DNA from: Clostridiales bacterium
Lineage (GTDB): Bacteria; Bacillota; Sulfobacillia; RBS10-35
DNA: 64,000 nt
Assembly (NCBI GenBank): GCA_018729555.1
Contig: JAHHQG010000026.1
Coordinates: 403,269-467,268 of the forward strand
Reading direction: 5' to 3'
The notes beneath the pieces are model-generated. The model had not been told where the DNA came from and searched no databases. It saw nothing but the letters and a program-made list of their open reading frames with translations. The stretch's first letter is position 1, and each line of letters begins with the position of its first letter. This document shows, one piece after another, positions 57,894-64,000 of this stretch. The translations under genes and the position numbers were made by a program.

Positions 57894-57906
57894 GGAGGCG
57901 AGGCCC

Positions 57907-58743
57907 GTGACGGTGTACGGCGAGCTGGTCCTCCTCTACAACGGGGCCGTGGACGGCGCCCTCCTCTATGCGGTGGGACGGTTTTTAAACCTTCCCATGA
58001 AGGCCCGGCGGCTCATTCTGGCAGCCCTTTTGGGGGCTGTCTATGCCCTGGGCTTCTTTTATTGGGAAGCTAGCTTCCTCTACACCCTCGGGGGCGAGGT
58101 CGTCATGGCCCTCCTCATGGTGAAAGTGGCCTTTCCCACCCTGAAAGGCCGCTCCCTCCTGGTGGCCGCCGCCTACCTCTGGATCTTCGCCGCCCTTTTG
58201 GGGGGTATGAGCTTCCTTTTGGGAGGCCTCAGCCCCCTCGGCATGCCCGCCACGGAGCGGACGGTCCTCTTCCTCGTGGGAGCGGTCCTCCTTTTCGCCA
58301 GCCGCCTGGCGGGCCGAGCTGCACCTTGGCGGGGTCCCCGCCTTCTCCTCACCCTCCGCCTGGAAGACGGCCGGGAAAAGGTCCTCCAGGCCTACCGGGA
58401 TAGCGGCCACCGCCTGAAGGATCCCTGGACCGGGGAACCCCTCTTGGTGGTGGAGCCTTCCGTCCTGGAGATGGCCTACCAAGGGGAAGCCCCGTGGGAG
58501 GCGTTCCGGGAGGCGGCCGCCGCCGGCAAAAGAGTTCGCTGGGTGCCCTACCGGAGCCTGGGCGCGGAAGGTTATCTCCTGGTGGTTCCCGTGGCGGCGG
58601 TGGAGTGGGAGTGGGAAGGGCGGCGCTTTCGCCGGGAAGGGACTTGGGTCGCCGTGAGCCCGAGGCCCCTGGACCCCGAAGGGATGTTCCAGGCCCTTGT
58701 GCCTTGGGAATGGATCAGGGAAGGGGCAGGTGAAGGGGCATGA
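57907..58743 (+). CDS. spoIIGA: Sporulation sigma-E processing protease SpoIIGA
   Basis: A 278-residue membrane aspartic protease. Five N-terminal helices (to about 135) precede the cytoplasmic protease domain with the catalytic Asp165 in [20 protein letters not shown] (the usual motif is DTGN or DSGN). It removes the pro-peptide of sigma-E. GTG start; it is coupled to sigE, its substrate. Confidence 0.93.
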   Translation: MTVYGELVLLYNGAVDGALLYAVGRFLNLPMKARRLILAALLGAVYALGFFYWEASFLYTLGGEVVMALLMVKVAFPTLKGRSLLVAAAYLWIFAALLGGMSFLLGGLSPLGMPATERTVLFLVGAVLLFASRLAGRAAPWRGPRLLLTLRLEDGREKVLQAYRDSGHRLKDPWTGEPLLVVEPSVLEMAYQGEAPWEAFREAAAAGKRVRWVPYRSLGAEGYLLVVPVAAVEWEWEGRRFRREGTWVAVSPRPLDPEGMFQALVPWEWIREGAGEGA

Positions 58744-59444
58744 GCATCTGGCGGGAGATGGTGGCAAAGCTCTGGGCGTTCATCGCGGGAAAGCGGCCCC
58801 TCCATTACATCGGGGGCGCCGAGACGCTGCCGCCTCCCCTGGACCCGGAAGAGGAAGCGGAGCTTTTGGAAAGGCTGGCGGAAGGCGATAGGGAAGCCCA
58901 AAACATCCTCATCGAGCGCAACCTTCGCTTGGTGGTCTACATCGCCCGGCGCTTCGACAACACCCGGGTGCCGGTGGAAGATCTGGTGTCCATCGGGACC
59001 ATCGGCCTCATCAAAGCGGTGCAGAGCTTCAATCCGGCCAAAAAGACGAAGCTCGCCACCTATGCCTCCCGATGCATCGAAAACGAAATCCTCATGTACC
59101 TTCGGCGCACCAGCAAGACCCGGGCGGAAGTCTCCTTCGAGCAGCCCCTCAACGTGGACTGGGACGGCAACGAGCTCCTCCTCGCCGACATCCACGGGAC
59201 CGATCCCGATGTGGTCTCCCGCAACGTGGAAGAAGAGGCGGAAAAGATGGAGCTCTGGGAAGCGCTGAAAAAGCTCAGCGGAAGGGAAAGGACCATCCTG
59301 GAGCTCCGGTTCGGCTTAGAGGACGGGGTGGAGCGGACCCAAAAGCAGGTGGCCGATCGCTTGGGCATCTCCCAGTCGTACATCTCCCGGCTGGAAAAAA
59401 GGATTATGCGCCGTTTGCGGCAGGAGCTGGCAAGAGCTGAATAA
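58740..59444 (+). CDS. sigE: Sporulation sigma factor SigE (pro-sigma-E)
   Basis: A 234-residue mother-cell sigma factor. The pro-sequence covers about the first 30 residues and leads into [13 protein letters not shown], the cleavage region. Region 2 has [14 protein letters not shown] and [11 protein letters not shown], and [19 protein letters not shown]. Region 4 ends with [17 protein letters not shown]. It is activated by SpoIIGA, whose gene overlaps it. Confidence 0.97.
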   Translation: MSIWREMVAKLWAFIAGKRPLHYIGGAETLPPPLDPEEEAELLERLAEGDREAQNILIERNLRLVVYIARRFDNTRVPVEDLVSIGTIGLIKAVQSFNPAKKTKLATYASRCIENEILMYLRRTSKTRAEVSFEQPLNVDWDGNELLLADIHGTDPDVVSRNVEEEAEKMELWEALKKLSGRERTILELRFGLEDGVERTQKQVADRLGISQSYISRLEKRIMRRLRQELARAE

Positions 59445-59466
59445 AAGGGACCCCGCCTGACCATAC

Positions 59467-59486
59467 TTCCCTTTGCAAAGAGGGGA
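59467..59486 (+). promoter_or_regulatory. GNRA-capped hairpin over the sigG ribosome site
   Basis: TTCCCTTT (59467-59474) pairs with AGAGGGGA (59479-59486), allowing two G-T pairs, around a GCAA tetraloop. The right arm is the sigG Shine-Dalgarno sequence, seven bases before ATG 59494. It should limit translation of sigG. Confidence 0.6.
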
Positions 59487-59493
59487 AATGGTC

Positions 59494-60264
59494 ATGAACA
59501 AGGTGGAAATCTGCGGGGTCAATACGGCGGAGCTCCCTCTCCTCTCCAACGAGGAGATGCGGGAGCTTTTTCGCCGCTATCAGGAAGAAGGGGACCGGGA
59601 GGCGCGGGAAGCCCTCATCCAGGGAAACCTGCGCCTGGTCCTCTCGGTGCTGCAGCGGTTTCAGCACCGCACCGACAGCATGGACGACCTCTTCCAGGTC
59701 GGCTGCATCGGCCTTATGAAGGCCATCGATCATTTCGACCTCAGGCATAATGTGCGCTTTTCGACCTATGCCGTCCCCATGATCATCGGGGAGATCCGGC
59801 GCTACCTTCGAGACAACAACCCCTTGAGGGTCAGCCGCTCCCTTCGGGATGTGGCCTACAAGGCCCTGCAGGTGAGGGATCAGCTGACCCATCGCCTCTC
59901 CCGGGAGCCATCCATGGCGGAGATCGCCGAGGAGCTGGGGATTCCATCCAGCGAGGTGGTCTACGCCCTGGAGGCCATCCAGGACCCGGTCTCCCTCTTT
60001 GAGGCGGTCTACGAAAACGGCGGCGATCCCATCCTGGTGATGGACCAGGTGGCCGATGAGAAGCAGACGGAAGAGGGGTGGCTCCAAGGCGTGGCAGTGG
60101 AGGAAGCCCTAAAGAAGCTGGGGGAAAGGGAGCGTCAGATCGTCCGCATGCGGTTTTTCCAGGGGAAGACCCAGATGGAAGTGGCCGAGGAGATCGGCAT
60201 CAGCCAGGCCCAGGTCTCCCGCCTGGAAAAGGCGGCCCTCCTCCAGATGCGAAAGCTCATGTAG
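59494..60264 (+). CDS. sigG: Forespore sigma factor SigG
   Basis: A 256-residue sigma factor. The N-terminus NKVEICGVNTAELPLLSNEE is the hallmark of sigma-G. Region 2 has QGNLRLVLSVLQRF and FSTYAVPMIIGEIRRYLRD; region 4 has EEIGISQAQVSRLEKAAL. ATG 59494 is preferred to 59488 by spacing from AGAGGGG and family alignment. Confidence 0.96.
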   Translation: MNKVEICGVNTAELPLLSNEEMRELFRRYQEEGDREAREALIQGNLRLVLSVLQRFQHRTDSMDDLFQVGCIGLMKAIDHFDLRHNVRFSTYAVPMIIGEIRRYLRDNNPLRVSRSLRDVAYKALQVRDQLTHRLSREPSMAEIAEELGIPSSEVVYALEAIQDPVSLFEAVYENGGDPILVMDQVADEKQTEEGWLQGVAVEEALKKLGERERQIVRMRFFQGKTQMEVAEEIGISQAQVSRLEKAALLQMRKLM

Positions 60265-60277
60265 GGAGGTGAAGGGG

Positions 60278-60955
60278 GTGCGTTTCGGTCAGCTGGTGGC
60301 GGTGATGGGCGCCCTCCTGCTGGCCCTTTCTGCGGCAGGCCTCCCCATCGCCCGCCTGTCGGCGGCCCCTCCGCCAGCGGGCCTTCACCTTCGCGTGGTG
60401 GCCCACAGCGACGGAGCCGAGGACCAGAGGGTCAAAGGGGAAGTGCGGGATCTTCTCCAGGAGACCATCGCCCTTTGGGCGGAAGAAGGGGGGACGGGGA
60501 AGGATCTGGCGGGGTGGGTGGCGGAGCGACTGGGGGAGCTGGAAGAGGTGGTGGACGATTACCTCCGGATGAAAGGGCTCCCCTACCGGAGCCATCTCCG
60601 CCTGGAGGCCGTCCGCTACCCGGAGGAGCGCCTGGGAGGGATCACCCTTCCCGAAGGCACCTACCCGACCCTTCTCGCCATCCTGGGGGATGGCCAGGGC
60701 CACAACTGGTGGGGGGTTCTCTTCTCGGGGTGGCCCAAGGGGGTCTGGCGGTGGCAGGAGCTCTCGGCCGCCGACCAAGCCCGGGTCCTGAAGGTCCTTT
60801 CGGAAAACGAAGCCCTTGTCGCCTTCCAGGTCCAGGACGACACCCTGTGGCTCGTTCCCAAGGAAGGTCCCGCCATCCAGGTGGATTGGCTATGGCTCCA
60901 GTGGTACCGGTCCCTGGGCCGCAAGGTGGTGGCCCTCTTTCATCCCGGAGGGTGA
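60278..60955 (+). CDS. spoIIR: Stage II sporulation protein R
   Basis: A 225-residue secreted forespore signal that activates SpoIIGA across the septum. A signal peptide (about 1-27) is followed by LHLRVVAHSDGAEDQRVKGEVRD and ILGDGQGHNWWGVLF, the two conserved SpoIIR blocks. GTG 60278 is preferred to GTG 60269 since GGAGGTGA lies five bases upstream. Lying behind sigG instead of at a separate locus is unusual. Confidence 0.92.
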   Translation: MRFGQLVAVMGALLLALSAAGLPIARLSAAPPPAGLHLRVVAHSDGAEDQRVKGEVRDLLQETIALWAEEGGTGKDLAGWVAERLGELEEVVDDYLRMKGLPYRSHLRLEAVRYPEERLGGITLPEGTYPTLLAILGDGQGHNWWGVLFSGWPKGVWRWQELSAADQARVLKVLSENEALVAFQVQDDTLWLVPKEGPAIQVDWLWLQWYRSLGRKVVALFHPGG

Positions 60956-60985
60956 GGCTTCATAAGCTGGTGCCGGGGGACCGGC

Positions 60986-61231
60986 ATGATCAAGGCGTCT
61001 GAACTGCGTAAAAAAGACGTCATCGATGTGGAGACGGGCAAACGCCTGGGGTTTGTGTACGATGTGGAGGTGGACCTGGAAGAAGGGCGCCTGACGGCCA
61101 TCATCCTGCCGGGCCCGGCGCCTTTTCTTTTTTTCGGCCGGCCTCAGGAGATCTGGATTCCCTGGGAAGATATCATCAAGATTGGGGAAGATGCCATCCT
61201 GGTGCGGGCGGGGAAAGGAGGGCCGGCATGA
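60986..61231 (+). CDS. YlmC/YmxH-family PRC-barrel protein
   Basis: An 81-residue protein. IKASELRKKDVIDVETGKRL then GFVYDVEVDLEEGRLTAIIL form the PRC-barrel strand pattern of the sporulation-associated YlmC/YmxH family, function unknown. In Bacillus ylmC sits next to sigG as here. It overlaps pgeF by four bases. Confidence 0.88.
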   Translation: MIKASELRKKDVIDVETGKRLGFVYDVEVDLEEGRLTAIILPGPAPFLFFGRPQEIWIPWEDIIKIGEDAILVRAGKGGPA

Positions 61232-62013
61232 AGTTCCTCTCGTTTCCCCTGCACCCCGAGGTGCAGGCCCTTCTCACCACCCGCCTGGGGGGCTTGAGCC
61301 GGGGGCCCTTCCGTTGGGCCAACATGGGCCGGGTGGATGGGGAGCCGGAAGCGGTGACCCGGGCCAACTGGGCTCTTTTTTTAGGATCCCTTTCCCTCCC
61401 CGAGGAGAAAGTGGGACGGGTGCACCAGGTCCACGGGAACGAGGTGCGGGTCATCCGGGGGGACGAGGATCTCCAGCTCCCCCGCCCGAAAGCCGATGCC
61501 CTTCTCACCGCCCACCGGGGGGTGGCCTTGGCCATCCTGGTGGCCGACTGCGCCCCCATCTACCTGGTGGATCCACTTTCCGGGACGTTAGCCCTGGTCC
61601 ACGCGGGCTGGCGGGGGACTGCAGGAGGAATTTTGCCGCGGACCCTTCGGGCCATGGAGGAGGCCGGTGCCCGCATGGCGAACATCCATGCTTTCATCGG
61701 GCCTCATATCCGTTCCTGCTGCTACGAGGTGGGGGAAGCGGTGGTGGAGGCGGTGGCGAAGGGGGCAGGGCTGGATCCCGAAGGGGTGGCCGTCAGGCGA
61801 AACGGCCGCTTCTACCTGGAGCTCTCCCGGGCCCAAAAAGCCCAGCTCCTGGCGGGCGGAGTCCCCGAAGACCGCATCGGGATCTCCCGCCTTTGCACCG
61901 GGTGCCGGACGGACTTCTTCTACTCCCACCGGGTGGAAGGGGGACGCACGGGGAGGATGGTGGCCCTTTTGCGCTGGAACGAGGAAGTGGGGATCGGAAG
62001 GCGAAACCCATAG
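61228..62013 (+). CDS. pgeF: Multicopper-oxidase-like purine nucleoside enzyme PgeF/YlmD
   Basis: A 261-residue DUF152 protein. HQVHGNEVRV, LVADCAPIYLVDP and LVHAGWRGTAGGI carry the zinc ligands and active Cys/His; IGPHIRSCCYEVGE and CTGCRTDFFYSHR complete it. Members are described as peptidoglycan editing factor in E. coli and as purine nucleoside phosphorylases/deaminases. It keeps the conserved ylmC-ylmD-sepF order. Confidence 0.9.
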   Translation: MKFLSFPLHPEVQALLTTRLGGLSRGPFRWANMGRVDGEPEAVTRANWALFLGSLSLPEEKVGRVHQVHGNEVRVIRGDEDLQLPRPKADALLTAHRGVALAILVADCAPIYLVDPLSGTLALVHAGWRGTAGGILPRTLRAMEEAGARMANIHAFIGPHIRSCCYEVGEAVVEAVAKGAGLDPEGVAVRRNGRFYLELSRAQKAQLLAGGVPEDRIGISRLCTGCRTDFFYSHRVEGGRTGRMVALLRWNEEVGIGRRNP

Positions 62014-62031
62014 GCAAGAGGAGGGTCAGGT

Positions 62032-62493
62032 ATGAGCATGTGGGAGCGGATGCTGAATTTTCTCGGGTTGGAAGAGGATCTTCCGGAGGAAGAAGAGCAG
62101 CCGAAGGCGATGGTCCGCGAAGAAGAGAAGCCCCGGGTGCAGGGGGTGAAGGGCTCTTCTCCGGGGGAAGTCCGCCGGTACGGGTCCGTCATTTCCCTAG
62201 CAGGGGGACAGGCCCGGGCGGTGGGCCAGCGGGTGGTCATCTGGCGCCCAGAGAGCTTCGATGAAGTCCAGGGCATGGTGGATCGGCTGCGGGAAGGGGC
62301 GCAGCTCCTGGTGAACCTGGAAGGGGTGGACCGGGCCCTTTCCCAGCGTCTGGTGAACTTCCTCAGCGGCAGCGTCTATGCCCTGGGGGGATCCATGCAG
62401 AAGGTGTCGGGCCACGTGATGGTCTTTGCGCCCCAGGGCGTGCAGATCGATACGGCCCCGGGATACCCATGGGAGGCGGAAGACGGAGACTGA
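62032..62493 (+). CDS. sepF: Cell-division protein SepF
   Basis: A 153-residue protein. The N-terminal amphipathic helix (WERMLNFLGLEED) binds membrane. An acidic linker leads to the core domain with RPESFDEVQGMVDRLREGAQ and LVNLEGVDRALSQRLVNFLSG. It bundles FtsZ filaments and could cover part of FtsA function, relevant since the FtsA here is reduced. Confidence 0.95.
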   Translation: MSMWERMLNFLGLEEDLPEEEEQPKAMVREEEKPRVQGVKGSSPGEVRRYGSVISLAGGQARAVGQRVVIWRPESFDEVQGMVDRLREGAQLLVNLEGVDRALSQRLVNFLSGSVYALGGSMQKVSGHVMVFAPQGVQIDTAPGYPWEAEDGD

Positions 62494-62496
62494 GAC

Positions 62497-62775
62497 ATGA
62501 TCCTTTCCATTCTGTTGAATACCGTCAACCTCTTCTTCTCCATCCTGTACATCGCCATCATCCTGCGGGCCATCCTCAGCTGGTTTCCCGTGGAGGCCCG
62601 CTGGTACTGGGATCTGGTGAGGTTCCTCGATCTCCTGACGGAGCCGGTGGTGGCTCCTATCCGCAGGGTTCTTCCTCCCGCGGGGGGTATCGACTTTTCG
62701 CCCCTGGTGGCCCTCATCCTCTTGCGGGTGATCCAGAGCCTTTTTGTGCAGATCCTGGTGGCTCTCTGGCGCTGA
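62497..62775 (+). CDS. yggT: YggT-family membrane protein
   Basis: A 92-residue protein with two membrane helices. LNTVNLFFSILYIAIILRAI, then the short motif LTEPVVAPIRRVLPPAGGID, is diagnostic. Linked to the division gene cluster in Firmicutes (ylmG). Confidence 0.93.
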   Translation: MILSILLNTVNLFFSILYIAIILRAILSWFPVEARWYWDLVRFLDLLTEPVVAPIRRVLPPAGGIDFSPLVALILLRVIQSLFVQILVALWR

Positions 62776-62784
62776 CAAAAATCG

Positions 62785-62791
62785 TGTCGAA
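62785..62791 (+). promoter_or_regulatory. Possible Spo0A box upstream of divIVA
   Basis: TGTCGAA matches the 0A-box core (TGNCGAA) in the short yggT-divIVA gap. A 7-mer occurs several times by chance in a window this size, so support is weak. Confidence 0.2.
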
Positions 62792-62859
62792 GAGGGCAGG
62801 AAGGGGAGCCAGAAAGGGCGAAAAGTAGGGCAGGCTAGAGAGAGCCGAGGTGACGTCCG

Positions 62860-63378
62860 ATGCTGACGCCTCTGGATATTCACCAAAAGGAGTTCCGGCG
62901 GAGCTTCCGCGGGTACGACGTGGATGAGGTGGATGAGTTCCTGGATCAGGTGGTCCGGGATTTTGAGCAGCTGCTAAAGGAAAATGCGGCCCTCAAGGAG
63001 CAGCTGGAAGAGTACCGGGAAAAGGTGGAGCAGTACAAGGAGATGGAGGATGCCTTAAGGAACGCCATCCTGGTGGCTCAGGAGACGGCCAACGAGGTGA
63101 AGGCGGCGGCCCGCAAGGAAGCGGATCTCATCGTCAGGGAAGCGGAAGCGGAGGCGGAAAGGAAGCGAAAGAGCGCGGAGGAAGCGGTGGAGAAGGCGAA
63201 GGCGGCTCTAAAGGCGCTGGAGCGCCAAGGGCTGGAGTTTCGCGCCCGCATCCGCAGCCTCCTTGAGAGCCAGGTGGAGATGCTCAAGCGCGAGGATGTG
63301 TGGCGCCTCGATGTGTGGGAGGAGCCTTCCCTTTCGACCGATGCCACCGTGGATGTGCGGCGGGCGGAAGAGCACTGA
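62860..63378 (+). CDS. divIVA: DivIVA septum-site/polar protein
   Basis: A 172-residue protein. LTPLDIHQKEFRRSFRGYDV and DEVDEFLDQVVRDFEQL form the membrane-binding N-terminal domain; a coiled coil runs to about residue 150. It is in the standard place after sepF and yggT. Its stop overlaps the start of the Nudix-like gene (TGATG). Confidence 0.94.
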   Translation: MLTPLDIHQKEFRRSFRGYDVDEVDEFLDQVVRDFEQLLKENAALKEQLEEYREKVEQYKEMEDALRNAILVAQETANEVKAAARKEADLIVREAEAEAERKRKSAEEAVEKAKAALKALERQGLEFRARIRSLLESQVEMLKREDVWRLDVWEEPSLSTDATVDVRRAEEH

Positions 63379-63995
63379 TGGATCCAAAGGAGCTTATCTT
63401 GGGAGTCCAGCGGAGGTTTCTTGCTGAGGGAGACCTGCCGCAAGGGGTCTTTTATTCATCAGAGCTCTGGGATCGCCTTCAGGGTCACCTGGAGGAGAGG
63501 CCCAGGGGGGAGGCCGAGGAGGACCCTTCCTTCAAGCAGCTGATCCCTTACGGGGTGTTGACCCAGGGGCCGAAGGTTTTTGTTTACCAGAGGCTTTCTA
63601 AGAGCGGGGAGAGGCGCTTAAGGGGTCTTTGGTCCCTAGGGGTGGGAGGCCATGCTCGGAAAATCCCGGGAAAGGACCTTCAGGACCTCATCGAGGAAAA
63701 CCTCTTCCGGGAGCTCAGGGAGGAACTGGAGATTTCGCCTTGGCCCAAAGGAAAACCGACGTTTAGAGGGTTTATCAATGACGATGGGAATGCGGTGGGG
63801 AAGGTGCACGTGGGGCTTCTCTATGTCTGGGACATTCCCGAAAGCAAGGTGGAAGTCAGGGAGAAGGCCAAGATGGCGGGAGAGTTTATGTTTCTGGAGG
63901 AATGCCTTCGGGTCGACCCCGAGCTTTGGGAGAGCTGGTCCTGGTGGGTGCTTCAGGAGCTTCAGACGGGGATGGAGGCAGTGAAGACGGTCTAG
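63378..63995 (+). CDS. Nudix-like hydrolase
   Basis: A 205-residue protein. GKDLQDLIEENLFRELREEL fits the Nudix box G-X5-E-X7-RE-X2-EE reasonably, preceded by WSLGVGGHARKI. The flanks FKQLIPYGVLTQGPKVFVYQ and GKVHVGLLYVWDI match larger Nudix-fold phosphoesterase-like proteins seen near division clusters. Substrate unknown. The stop is five bases before the window end. Confidence 0.72.
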   Translation: MDPKELILGVQRRFLAEGDLPQGVFYSSELWDRLQGHLEERPRGEAEEDPSFKQLIPYGVLTQGPKVFVYQRLSKSGERRLRGLWSLGVGGHARKIPGKDLQDLIEENLFRELREELEISPWPKGKPTFRGFINDDGNAVGKVHVGLLYVWDIPESKVEVREKAKMAGEFMFLEECLRVDPELWESWSWWVLQELQTGMEAVKTV

Positions 63996-64000
63996 AAGAT

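Noticed and set aside
62785..62791. Spo0A regulation of divIVA
   Set aside because: Only a single 7-base core match; several are expected by chance, so it is kept as a low-confidence site and not a finding.

Overview
The window looks like about 64 kb of chromosome from a GC-rich, endospore-forming, flagellated Firmicute. The evidence is sporulation genes (spoIIGA, sigE, sigG, spoIIR, spoVT), Gram-positive division genes (divIB, ftsZ, sepF, yggT, divIVA), flagellar genes (motAB, fliD-flaG-fliS), GC-rich codons and many GTG or TTG starts behind strong GGAGG-type ribosome sites. The genus cannot be fixed from sequence alone. A deep-branching, possibly thermophilic lineage is my guess. No rRNA, tRNA, insertion sequence or prophage was seen.

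Layout. 1-13.3 kb: the 5' part of aspA, a luciferase-like monooxygenase, an L,D-transpeptidase, a steA/steB-like pair with two envelope glycosyltransferases, a large membrane phosphatase-like protein, nth, cysE, a DUF2203 protein with an apparent CTG start, and an M17-peptidase-like protein without its catalytic core. 13.4-15 kb: a CRISPR array without cas genes, then an FMN riboswitch and terminator controlling ribU. 15-22.9 kb: a class III aminotransferase, flagellar stator genes, speH behind a structured leader, ireB, spoVT and a degenerate tyrosine-recombinase-like gene. 23-34.5 kb: a secreted lipase-like protein, then an operon-like run of central metabolism and respiration: mdh, malic enzyme, sucCD, ccmABCD, a Rieske protein, a cytochrome b fused to cytochrome c, and a CxxxY-type ccmE. 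34.5-45 kb: an O-antigen-ligase-like protein, glutamate dehydrogenase, a DivIVA/CpaE-like pair, a DHA2 exporter, and a regulator with an MMPL transporter and a secreted partner. 45-55 kb: cysteine desulfurase with thiI, an HtrA protease with a two-component system, and fliD-flaG-fliS-fliT-like. 55-64 kb: divIB, a shortened ftsA, ftsZ, spoIIGA, sigE, sigG, spoIIR, ylmC, pgeF, sepF, yggT, divIVA and a Nudix gene.

How it fits together. The mdh-to-ccmE run links C4-acid metabolism to quinol oxidation by a bc-type complex and to attachment of the haem that complex needs. The final cluster joins divisome assembly to the sigma-E/sigma-G programme, and it includes both the SpoIIGA protease and its forespore signal SpoIIR. 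Several translation starts (motA, sigG, possibly spoIIGA and speH) lie in or beside hairpins that could hide the ribosome site, so translational control by leader structure recurs here. The best candidates for something undescribed are the speH leader RNA, the mdh leader attenuator, the FtsA lacking subdomain 1C, and the retained enzyme-like proteins that have lost catalytic residues.
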